From Nipponacmea schrenckii (taxonomy: Eukaryota > Mollusca > Gastropoda > Lottiidae), in NCBI GenBank assembly GCA_030562195.1, contig JAUJPP010000007.1:21139769-21203768 (forward strand): a stretch of DNA of 64,000 nt. Direction: 5' to 3'. Of this stretch, positions 33,736 to 45,319 are shown piece after piece. How positions within the stretch are numbered: the first letter of the stretch is position 1; the number at the start of each line of letters is the position of its first letter. Under the pieces are notes generated by a model that saw only the letters and a list, made by a program, of their open reading frames with translations, searched no databases and was not told where the DNA came from. Position numbers and translations under genes: made by a program.

Positions 33736-34131
33736 ATTATAGTTTTTCTTTTTTGTCACTTTAACTTAATGAAATCAAAGTAGTCGCAGCAGAAGAAAAT
33801 TGACACATGCTTATTATCCCACTACAGTGTTTATGGAATGTTCTAGAATAATCTTAATAGGGTGCGAATATGATCCTTTAGGTTCAGAATTGGATAAATA
33901 GGTCTAGCTATTTAGCGTGGTGATGTCATTTAGAATATTTGTGGTAATCGACAGGTTTGCGAATAACCCTTCACAATAAACAAATTATGGATCTCTGATG
34001 AAGAGCCAAATGTAATGATCTCTTGTACATAATTAATGCAACCAAAATTTAGTCTTTCAACTCGGACGTGATATACGGATTTTAATACCGGTATATTTGA
34101 TTCTTAGGACTGGTTGTAGTTATTGTGAACA

Positions 34132-37100
34132 TTATTTTGATTTTGTTGATACTGTCTTGGTTGATTTAGCATCCACAGATTGACATTTTGTTGATAATGA
34201 AGGTGAAGTACTGGATATAATCCATTCGTCTGGTATCCAACATGCATTATATACCACATCCGGATTCATCTCACATTTCCTAAAATAGAAATGTGTCTAG
34301 TCACTAAAAGTTTAGATGAAGAACAAGGCCTAAAAATTCATATTAGCCATAACTAGAGCCCCAAGGTCCTTTTGTCCGTAGTTGCGTGAAAAAAAACGCT
34401 CCTATTTTTAGTTAAAACAACTCAAATTTTCCGCCATCCGTATTGTGTACACGCAAAATTCTTCACGTTCCAAGGACTGAAAGAAAATTGTGACACTTTT
34501 TGAGCCTATGAATTCTGTGGGGATCTTACAATAGTATGAATTACTTCACGTTATTCCCAGAAAAAGTATTTCTCAACAGGAATTGGCTGCATTAGGTTTC
34601 TACGCATTGTTATTGCTTACATATTGATTTGGCATGTCAGGAACTAAGGATCATGCACACGCATACGGATACAAATATGTCTGAATAATGTGGATAAAAG
34701 GAGTCTGGGCCTAGTGGGATATGGTAATGAAATATAATATCTAAAGTATTTTCAATGTGTGTACTGTAGATTCGAATATAATCGACCTTAAGTGAGGTAT
34801 ATTATTAGACTAGCCTTATAGTGATTATAAAACTTTCTTATCGACCTCCATTAACGTACTCGAAGTCTTCAAGTTTATGACTTTATACATACCAATTGGA
34901 ATCGATATCGGACAGTTTAACACAAGGTGGGAGTTTCCTCCATTTACCACAGCTACTACACTGAACTAAAGCAGTTGAAAGATCATCTTTAGTTTTATAA
35001 ATTCTAGGTCGTTTACGTTTGTATGGCCGAACTAGCGCTGGAATCTAAAAAGGTCAAGTAATCTTAGTTCATACAAACTCCCAAATATGCCTACATGTTA
35101 TCTTGAAATTGATGGATGTAGATCAAATTTATCTCATGACATTCCATAAAAAAAAACAATTAAAAAGTATTTGCATGCAACGATTTAATTGGTATATTTT
35201 GAACTATCAATATTTCTGTCAAAAAAAACCCCAAAAAAAACGATTTCAAACAAAAGTTATGACCAAAAAAAAATGTATAGTTCATGTATTTCACCTTTTA
35301 TAGACACTGTAAAACTCTTAATCCATTTAAGATTATTGATATAAAAATATATATATATATATAATATAAAACTTTATGACAATCTTAAAGGGATACTGCG
35401 TCTTAGAATGAACATAAGGGTTTTAATATATGACTCTTTTGTCCATGTCCAACTACCACCGAAAATGTTGAATGTGACAATTTAAATGACAGTTTTTTAA
35501 AAATGATACTTTTAAATACATTTTTATTAAGTTTCTTGCCTCAGTTTTGGGTAGTTAAATTATTGTTTTTGGCTGCGATTAATGGATTTTTTCCTTTTTG
35601 CGAATTTTTAAACCTTCAAAAATAAATGAAATAAATTTTATACCCAAAAAATAATTCCCTTATTTGTTTAATTTTAAAGATTTTACACCGAATTTCTTTT
35701 AATTAAAGCCAAGGGGGTTTTTAACTCACATTTCTTTTCAATGTCTCTCTTGGCCTCAGTCTACTTGGCATAGGTTCAACTAATTCAGCTGTGAACTTTT
35801 TGGCCGGTGCGTATCTCCAATCTGGATTTTGTTCACGAATTGTTGCGATATCTTTTGCAAATTCCTGTCTAAAAATGATTAAATACATTATATACAAAAA
35901 GTAACTTCCTATGATAAAAGTATCAAAAGTTCCTAATTTTATGATATACAGCCGAATTTTCTTTTAACTTGCAGACCAGCCAGTAGGGAAGTTTTGAACT
36001 CGTGGCTTTGTGTCTGTATTCATTGAATGAATGTGGAGGCAATGATGCTGTAAGCAACAGTATGCAAGACCTGAGTATTTTACATAAAAATTTACTTACT
36101 CATAAGGTTTTCTTTCCTCGGAAGACATTTTTCTCCATCTGGAACCTAATATTCGTGAAATTTCACGATTATCCAGTTTAGGTCTTTCGGCTGCTATAAT
36201 CTGTCTACAGGCAATTGAATATCGCATAAATCCATTCTTTGGTCTTCTGGGTTCAACCACTAGAAAAAAAATGCCCATAATACTAGAAGTAATACAACTC
36301 TCGGACTCGGTTTGTCTACTCGGAAATCCTACTTTGAACTTCTATTACACTAGTTGCGAGAAACATAAAAATTCATATTGGATTCGTAGTTATGTACCTT
36401 TTCGGAAAATTAAGGTATCTAAAAAGTCGAAAAGGATCAGCCTGCTAACTAAATGGAAACATTTCACATTCTCCCATAGCGATGTTACATCGGTAATAGT
36501 GACATGTTAACGGTCATACTGTAGTTTGACGTCTCAGTAAGAAAAGTGATATTATATTTGAATGATACTGAAACATAATGCCATTGCCTGAAAAAAAAGG
36601 TATTTACCCGAAGTCTTATGATCCACGAAATCTTGATTATTATTGGGATCAATTGGCTTTTCACGTGCAAATTGTTGTTTTGTTGGATGTCCATCTGTTT
36701 CGTGGGAATCTTTTATGTCATTTTCCCCATTCCCAGTTAGCATATGAGCATTAGTTAAGACACCATTGGAGTACACAAATCTTGTTGGTAACCCAGTACG
36801 AGATCTCTTAAAGTCTTGACGGTGATGAAGTAGTTGTTGTAGTATTGTGTCAGGCGGTTGATTATGTTCATGCTGACTATAATATTTAGTGCTACCAACT
36901 GCATGACCATGAAATTGACTTTGTTTATGTAGTACACTGCTTTGCTTTTCGAGCTGAACTGGATGTTTGTGTTTAACAGAGGGCGTTTTAAGATGCAGTC
37001 CGGCAACGAGAGTTTCAGGGGTGAAAATGGTAGAAGGCGAATCCAAACAGAAGAGAGAATTTTCTCGTTGATCTTTATAATATTCTTCATTTAACCATGA

Positions 37101-38187
37101 AATCTCCTCTTTCAAAACATCACCGTCTGACGATGGTAACGGTTTAATATTAGTAAACACTTCCTGAAAATAGGACGTGACAAAGCGTTTCATCGTAAAT
37201 TCTCCAACTATCTATATTTTTGTTAAAGGTCATTGGCATTGCGATCTGTTGCAATGTTTTGGCTAGAGTGACCTTGACCTTGAAAAGGCACTTCAGTGGG
37301 ATTTAATGCTATTGTATTCTTTTTATTTTCAAAAAACAAAATATATATATATATATATCCCTTTGACCATTAAACGTGATAGGATACGGCATTGAATGAT
37401 AACTTACAGATAGATGTGGTGGATCTAAACATGATAGAGCTTCGACCTCTTTCCATAAATATTCCGATGCTTCCCTTTCATCAATTTGACTCTGGAAACA
37501 GTAGGAAAACAACAATGATTGTAACAGCTTTCTAGTCTGTATGCGTACCGAACATGCCTGAAGTCGGGGTTGACTGTTTTCGGGGGGGGGGGGGATTTTC
37601 AGGATGGGTAATGGGTATAGTTTTTTATATGAAATATATATATATATCTATATGATATAGATCGTTTGTCCGAACTTTTTTATTGTTTTTGGTCGCTTGT
37701 ACCTATATGGCTCCCTTTCTTTTCTGATTCCTCGTTAGTCGTTAATTACCTTCAATACTATAGAAAAACCTGAACAAAAATTTGCTTTGAAGTGAAATTT
37801 AGTTTTTTTCTGAAATCACTATAATGGAAATTGAATCGGTACTAATTGGATCGGTACGTACCACCCTCTACACAACATTTCTGACAATAATTAAAGGCCT
37901 TTTCCATTTTATTTGATATAGAAATGCAATGCCTGTAGCCGAAAACAACAATAATTGGCTTTCAAAGGCTCACCCAATCTATTTGTTGGCAAGTTTTCCC
38001 TTGGAAATTCTTCTGTGAGTGTGATATTGAAGTTTCAGGAAAAGTAGAACTTTCTGGGCTATCTGGTTCCTGTTTTATCTGAAAATTTTCAATACGTATG
38101 TATATTGATATTTGTAAATACATTCTGTATTTCGAGCGAGGGATTGGGAACCGCATAAGGAACCTGCATTTTCCGTAGAGTTGTCAT
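34132..38187 (-). CDS. HMG-box plus CW-type zinc finger protein (unnamed)
   Basis: Exons (minus): possible first exon 38187-38164, then 38078-37974, 37491-37408, 37163-36608, 36259-36100, 35868-35730, 35044-34893, 34279-34132; phases agree from 38078 on. About 455 aa. Order: a sumoylation-type IKQEPDSPE near the N-terminus; an acidic helix (YLWKEVEALSCLD); a His/Gln-rich disordered region; an HMG box over two exons (RRPKNGFMRYSIACRQII, LDNREISRILGSRW, EERKPYE) of the sequence-specific type, with DNREIS-ILG-RW-KM-EER recalling HBP1; then a CW zinc finger with all key residues (QCSSCGKWRKLPPC, SNWKCEMNPD, NACW). CW fingers usually read histone H3 lysine-4 methylation. I know of no named human protein with this pair of domains. 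It is probably a nuclear DNA and chromatin binder. The first exon (8 codons, weak donor, 85-base intron) is uncertain. Confidence 0.8.
37582..37594 (+). repeat. poly-G tract
   Basis: A run of 13 G in an intron of the HMG/CW gene; a (TA) run lies just downstream near 37635. Confidence 0.9.
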
Positions 38188-39407
38188 TTATATTTTTTGA
38201 AAATTCTTTACGTAAAATATTTGCCTCATTTGCCTATAATATATAGTTAGGCCACTAGGATGCCTCTCGCAGAAACAGTACTGATCCGTGGAAAGGGCGG
38301 TTGCTTCGGATTACATTATATGCCTTATTTGACCGGGGGCTTGGAAAGAAGCAGTAATAGCATCAATCCAAGCCTTCACAAATTCATTTCTTATATTTTA
38401 TTTCTAAATCCTACCTCTTTAAGGTCCATGTTTCATGTCATTAGTTTCTTTGTCGTATTTTTAATCTAGGCCTTCATCAACGACCGACATCTTATATTTA
38501 TTAAAGTTCTTATTTATAACTTTAACCCGAATTCTGCTGCTTTGATACATTGTTGCATGACAAGGTTAGCGGGTTCGAACAACACGATGAGTTGCATACA
38601 TAGTGTTGGGTTGTTTTATAACTCTATGGATGCGGAAAAGATTTCCTAATGCAAGTAAAATGTTGCGTTTCGGTTCCGTGATTATTCCAGATAGTTATTT
38701 GAATAATTTAATTTCCATGCCTCGACAATTGCAAAAATACAATTTAAACCACGTCGTAAATAAAATAAATGAAATAAGACAAAATTTGACATATCATTAT
38801 GGATAGATTATACATCTAATTTGTGAATGCATTTCTATGAAAACGTATGTTTTTATAATATTTTGATGCTGAAATTGTTTTATTCCTTTTACAAGTTATT
38901 TATTCAAATAGTTTTATCAAAAGCTTATAGTTTAAGTTTTCGTGTAATCAGTTCGGCTCAAGTCTTACAGTTTTAAACATAATTTTTACTATGTGAAATG
39001 GTGTCCAGGTTTTATTAATTGGTAGTCTTTTAAAGATGTCGGTGGTAAAAAGTAAGCTGCAAATAGATATCACGTGATATTGTTATTAACAAAATGGAGG
39101 ATTTTAAAATCGGCTGAAAACTAGAGCATTTAACTTTTTGTGGAATTTAATTATGATATGTGAGGACAATCTTACAAAACAGGTAACAGGACTAATCTTT
39201 AAATTATTGGCTTTTATGAGGTAAAATTGTGAGGTAATTGGAGGGTTCCCGTTGGGTTTTTCAACTATTTTTATTCAGGACACGTCATTCTTATTTGATG
39301 TCGGTATCAATACCAAAATAGCATCGAATTAAATTCCTACTTTCACTTTTACCTTTTTTCTTAGAAAATCCAATCCTCATTTTAGTAAGAAAACTTGGGA
39401 CAGAGAG
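38188..39407. promoter_or_regulatory. divergent intergenic between the HMG/CW gene and IMPACT
   Basis: The two flanking genes are transcribed away from this 1.2-kb stretch, so both promoters probably lie here. Plus-strand frames (such as 38603-38806) have no family resemblance or splice context. No clear core-promoter motif was found. Confidence 0.45.
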
Positions 39408-42400
39408 ATGGCTTGCAAGAAAGTAAGAGACTGTAAAGTAAGTTATAATCTTTTGAAAGACGTGTACCGGTATGTGATATATTGACATAAATGTACTTCT
39501 AATTATAATCCAGATTGAAGAAATCGAAGCTCTCACAGCTATCTATAATGATGATTTAAAAGTGGTGAATGAAAGTAAAAGAGAGTATGAAATAAAAGTT
39601 TGTAATGAGGAACAGAGTGATAAATACATTGTGTTACAGGTAGGTTTAAAAGTGAAAATATGTTTGCTACAAATGAATAGTCAACTACATATTTGCATAG
39701 ATTAACTGTCAACCATGTTATACAAAAAAGTTAGATTACTAGATTGTAGTTATTTGAAGTCAAAATCAACAAAAATGATCCTTGCATTTCACTTGTTAAA
39801 CATTTTTACTCTCTATAGGAATTAAATAGCTTCATCATTTTGAAGAGTCATTTCAACTTCAATAGAATGATGAAAATTAATTCATTTTTGCTTTTCTTAG
39901 TTTACTCTACCAGATGATTATCCTACATCTTCACCACCTCAATATCAACTCAAGTAAGTTATGTTATGTTAGATTGTTTAAATGTGTCCAGTCTAAGGGA
40001 TCCAACAGCATCCTTACCAAATCACTACCGGTACAAACAAATTTTCCTTGTGATGTTAGATAAATGACCACAAGAAATTTATTGTGACCTAATTTACAAT
40101 GATGATTTTACCTTCTACAAAATAATGTTTCAATTCATAGGAATTAAGACATTGAATCATTATTGATAAGAGCTCGCTAAACATCTGGAACATGTGATTA
40201 TGAATATCTTGAAATAGTAAATAGATGTTTAGGGCATAATGCAAAGATTTTGGTTGTTCTTGAAAGTGATATTTCTACAATGTAAGTATAACCTCTAGTG
40301 TTGTATTTAATGATAACTTCTTTATAGAGCATCTTGGTTAAATAAAGATGAAAGAAGATTATTAGATAATGGTTTATCTGATATATTTATGTAAGTATGA
40401 TTATGTATATATCAGTATTTTTTATGAAACTGACTAGTTAATGCTTTTGATTAATCAATGACAGCAGCTGAAATGATGAAAAAGATACATGCTGTGTATC
40501 ATGGACACATTACCACTTAGTTATTTACCCCTTTGGTACTTCATATGTCCCTAAAATACTGGCTGCTCAGATTAAGTGTGAAATTTACACAGATAGTGAT
40601 TGAATTCTTGATTTGACAAAATTTGTTTATGATATAAATTTGTAGCTTCAATTATGTCCAAAATAAAAGAGGAGGTAAACTTTTATCTTATTTTAGTGGG
40701 AAATATGTGTAGTTCTCTTTTAAGTTTTTATTTTACCGCACATGAAATATATGTTTACTAGGAACTGCTGTTAAAAACTTTCTATTTGTTTAAGTGAGAA
40801 TATGGGTGATAGTATTATTTACTTGTGGATTGAGAAAATTAGAGAATTTTTACAAGAAATGTTAGATGATGTCAACCATGGTATGTTATTAGGCTTGAAT
40901 TAAAAGGTTACATAAATCTGTCATTGGTGTAACAAAGTCCATAAAAAACACTAGCATTGGTCACAAAATTAAGATTCATTTTAAAACAAGGTGCAAGTTG
41001 ATAAATAAACACCAGATACATTCAGTCAGTTATGTTATAATGGTTCAGCTTGATATGTGTAACATTGTATGTGAGCAATGTCTAATAAACTTTTGTTTAT
41101 TGCAGCCCATGATAAGGTTCTAATAGCTGGTGCTGTCAATGATATTGATGTTATAGATGAACAGCTGGAAGAGGAAGAGGAAGAAAGAGGGGATGTGGTG
41201 AATTTTGAAGATTTTGAAGATTATAAATATGAGTATAATGCAAAATTTGATAAAAAACCACAAGAAACAGAGAATAGTAAGTCATATTTTAAAAATAAAA
41301 TGAAGCATATTGATTCATTAGGCATGTCCTAAGGTTTCTTATTTGTAACATGTTATCCAATCACACCTGATATCAATGCTTATCTATATTCACAGTTAGG
41401 AATTTAAAAAAAAGGCCATTGCCTTATTTTTCACCATTGTTATTTAAGATTTTATTATTTTGTATGACTCTATGGCATAAGGAATAACGATTTCATGTTT
41501 TGTTTCAGGTGTTAAATGTCCAGTAATTTTACATGGAGAATTTGTTCATGATAGAAAAAGTGTCTTTCAAGCTCATTTAGCACCAGTTCATTCAGAGGAA
41601 GAAGTACGTTTCTTATCTTTAGCTCACAATATTATTTTCTAACTCTCAATTTATTCAACTAAGCATCACATTAGTCATTACTGCATACTGCTAACACTTG
41701 GCATATTGAAATTTGAACTTAAAATGTGGACTTAAGATTAGTGTAAGAAAAGTAAATTGATTTTGACTTTTCATAAACAGTCTATTTTCCATTATGTTTT
41801 TACATAACCTGTTAATTTTCAAAAAACTATAATGAATGATTCAAAATTCACTCTGCACTGGCACCTAATCAAAACTTATGAACTATAACTAAATATAACT
41901 TATGTCATTTCATTGACTGATCAGGCCTTTTTGTATGTGCGATATTTGGAACTTCTCTTGGAGACACAGGGTTAAAGTGGAGTTTTGGTGGTAATGAAGA
42001 CAACGTAAATATTTATATTAATCTTTTATTGAACAATTTGTAACTTATTTAAAAGTTTATATAAGAATGACATATTTTATCTACAGGTGCAATTAGTCAT
42101 GGAAAAATTGTTGGAAAACAGAAAAGTAGCAGCAGCAACACATAATATACAGGCATATAGGTGAGATTCAATACAATAAGGCGCTTTGTAGCCTAGTATA
42201 AAATTTGTGATTAATTGAAATTAAGTTCTGAAAGGGTAATATAAAAAAAAGATAGCTTGCCAGGCAAGATAATATATAGGCCAACTGACAACATTCAATT
42301 TGAATAATAAATCGGGCAATAACTTGATGGGATTTTACGAAGTCAAGGGCAATAACTAAAAAAACGTTCATCTAAAAAATTGTTAAATTCGAACTTGACT

Positions 42401-43755
42401 ACGGTCTCATCAATTCCAATACTCACATCAAGTTTCAACAAAATCTATTAAAAATTGAATCTTCTACTGTGCCTACAACAAATATAGAGGCAGGGGCAAT
42501 AATTCAAAAAACCTTCATTGAAAAATCGTCATATTTGAATTCGACTGTTTTATCAATTCAAAATGCTCACAGCAAGTTTCATTAAAATCTATTGAAAATT
42601 GTAGCTTCTATTGTGTCTACAAAGCCTGGCAGACAGGGGCAATGACAATATACCTCCTCATATTTCATCTGGGCATATAAAAAGGTTGAAAACCCTTGTT
42701 CTTAAACAAGTCAATTGAGTTTTTGTACTGAACAGCTTGCAATAAATATAGAATACATTATATTGAACTTTGATTTATGTTTGTATCTTATAGAATATGT
42801 AAAGAAGGTAAACATACTGTTTGGTATCAAGATTGTAAAGATGATGGTGAAATACATGCAGGAAATAGAATTCTTCATTTAATGGAGGTATATTTTCAAT
42901 AGGTATTATTATATGATCAATATCTCCTTATGAAATTTGACTTCCTTTTGATATACATGTAGTACAATTATTCCCTTAATTAACTAAATTAATTGATCGA
43001 TAGTGTTAGGAGTCTCATTGACTAAACATGATTGTTGAGTGTTTAACGTCACTGACCTATACTTGATATTCGGTAAAGCCTATTTGCGGTGATATACACA
43101 ATATTTTCTTCAACATCTTTTAACAAGATTCTTTTATAATTATAACAGATTTTAGAAGCTACAAATGTATTAGTTGTTATAACAAGGTGGTATGGTGGGA
43201 TACATTTAGGTCCGGACAGATTTAAACATATAAATAGTTGTGCTAGAAATATACTTGAACAAGGTGGATATATCAAAAATAAAGTAAGAATAATATTTAG
43301 TTATTCCTTTTGTATATTTATTGTCAGATATATTTTCCCTCATCAATGTGTATTAATATGGGAATTTGTTATAAAAATCTTTTATCTCATGTGTACCCAT
43401 GTTCATCTCTCAGTTTGACAAATTTTTTATGGACTTCATGGATTTTGTGGTTTCCAGAAGATGTCAATAAAACTTATCATCACTTTTGTTTATTGGTCAT
43501 AATTTCATATTATACAATAAACATGATACTTAATGCTTGGCTTTAACATTTTGAAGTATTTACAAGTGTCTTGCAAAAACACAACAAAATAGGCATCTAG
43601 ACATGGTAGACTATAGAGATAATATGAATTTAATTTGATGTTGCATCTGGAATTTATTTTATTATGGCAATGTAATCAACCCAATAAATTTCATTTTTGT
43701 GTTTTTCTTTTTCCAGGGTGAGAAGAAAGGCCCCAAAAGTAAAAAATCTAAATGA
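39408..43755 (+). CDS. IMPACT: IMPACT/YIH1-like GCN2 regulator, 11 coding exons
   Basis: Exons: 39408-39437, 39514-39639, 39901-39953, 40328-40390, 40795-40880, 41106-41276, 41509-41603, 42087-42160, 42794-42887, 43149-43283, 43717-43755; phases agree. The product is 321 aa, against 320 in human. The N-terminal RWD domain (IEEIEALTAIYNDD, LPDDYPTSSPPQYQL, YLWIEKIREFL) spans about residues 11-120, then an acidic linker (EQLEEEEEERGD), then the IMPACT/YigZ domain (RKSVFQAHLAPV, ATHNIQAYR, CKDDGEIHAG, VITRWYGGIHLGPDRF). Family knowledge: the RWD domain competes with GCN2 for GCN1, restraining eIF2-alpha kinase activation. The end of exon 1 is slightly uncertain, since two GTAAG donors lie 15 bases apart, both in frame. 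Intron 8 hosts an interspersed repeat. Confidence 0.95.
42250..42668. repeat. 'TACGCCCAC' family repeat in IMPACT intron 8
   Basis: It starts AGATAGCTTGCCAGGCAAGA, carries the GTCAAGGGCAATAACTAAAA unit two to three times, and ends near CATATTTCATCTGGGCATATAAAA. It is a shorter, diverged copy of the family in beta-tubulin intron 1. Confidence 0.75.
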
Positions 43756-44482
43756 TATGTACTGGACTATCTGTATGTTTATAAAGCGATTGTCACATAA
43801 TTCAAATCTAAATTTTCTTTTTCATGTTACCCATGTATTTAATTGAGTCAAATTATTGTAATTTGTGTATTTTGAATTTCATGGAACTGGTATTAAATAC
43901 CTATATTTAATTTAATTCAACAAGAGATTTATTTTACTTAACAGCTTTTTCTATTCTGTAATTAAATATAATAGAATTACACAAGAATAAATTGCAAAGA
44001 AGCAAAGAAAGAGTCTAAATTATTTTGAATTTTCTCTCTTTTAACAAATGTGATTTTGGTGTTTCTACAGCTAAAAACACAATTATCATGGTATTTGAAA
44101 TTATCATATTTGACATTGCCTATGAGGAAAATAATTTCATAATATAAATCATCTTTAATACAGAAGAATATATTTTACAAAACAAACAGTTTTATATTAC
44201 CTATTGTAGTGGAGCAAAGATAAATAAACATCAATGTTTGCTTTTAAGTAACATGGAATAAAAAATAATTAAAACTGTACAGACCAAACTATATATATAA
44301 CTACATACACTTCCTGAAATATTGGTTGACTGTTTAACAAAAATACACATAATTTGATAGAAAAATTCAAATACAATCGGTCAAATATACTAAATTATGG
44401 CACATATCACCTTTTGGTGGGCATTGGTTTGTCTTCTCTGTATTCGTTATTAAATTAATACCTCATAAGGAAAGTGTTGATT
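43756..44482. other. convergent intergenic between IMPACT and SIRT5
   Basis: It contains the two 3' ends. AATAAA near 43987 on the plus strand is a candidate IMPACT poly-A signal. No gene was seen. Confidence 0.5.
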
Positions 44483-45281
44483 TTATTCTGTATCATGTTT
44501 AGCTAAAGCTATAGGTAAATTCTCTCCAGCAGGTCCTTGAAAATGATACCTTTAACAGAAGAATTGATATAACATTAATTGCTAAATTATTACAATTCAT
44601 TACAAAGAGGGGAAGAATAATGCTATTTTTATTTCATCTTGATTAAATTGATTTAATTATTATTCTGCTGAAATTGTCATTAGTAAAGTGCCTGTCTTAA
44701 GAAAGTAACATTTTGGTAGTATTAAGTCAAGATTTGATTTAGATGTTATTAGCAAACCTACTTAAAAACTCCAGTAGAAATAGTATCTTCAATATTAAAC
44801 TCTGCTACAGTAACACCTCGACTAGCTATTTGTGGTGCAAACATGGCAGCTGGATAAACAACAGATGATGTTCCAACCTGTATAATAATATTGTAAACAT
44901 GTGGTCAATTTTGTGGCATACAAATTTTAAAGCATGGACTTTTTTTTCTCCCAATGAGGTTTATAGAAAAAATTTCCGAAACATTTTACAATACTTACCA
45001 CTAAACAGAGATCACAGTTTTCTAATTCTGAAGAAGATTTTTGCAAAACTTTTGGATCTAAATTTTCTCCAAACCAAACAACATGAGGTCTTAACAATCC
45101 AGAGCAATTTGCTTTCTTGCATCTTAAAATCAAAATTTAAATAACATATTAGCTTAGGTGATTTATAATTATACATTATACAATATCTGTTTATAACATG
45201 TTATAGCACTAATTTGTAAATCGATGAACCAAAGGTTATCCATACTTTGCATCGATCGCACTATATTTGCTACATGGAAGA

Positions 45282-45319
<38 letters not shown>

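Noticed and set aside
37309..37515. Separate small gene on the minus strand
   Set aside because: Only 37491-37408 is coding; it is an internal exon of the HMG/CW gene, and the rest of the frame is intron.
38505..38590. Possible tRNA gene or relic (GCGGGTTCGAAC looks like a B box)
   Set aside because: I could not fold acceptor, D and anticodon arms around it.
38603..38806. Plus-strand frame of 67 codons upstream of IMPACT
   Set aside because: No homology, no splice link to IMPACT, AT-rich composition.
42168..42371. Minus-strand frame of 67 codons in IMPACT intron 8
   Set aside because: It lies over the interspersed repeat; similar frames appear wherever that repeat unit occurs.
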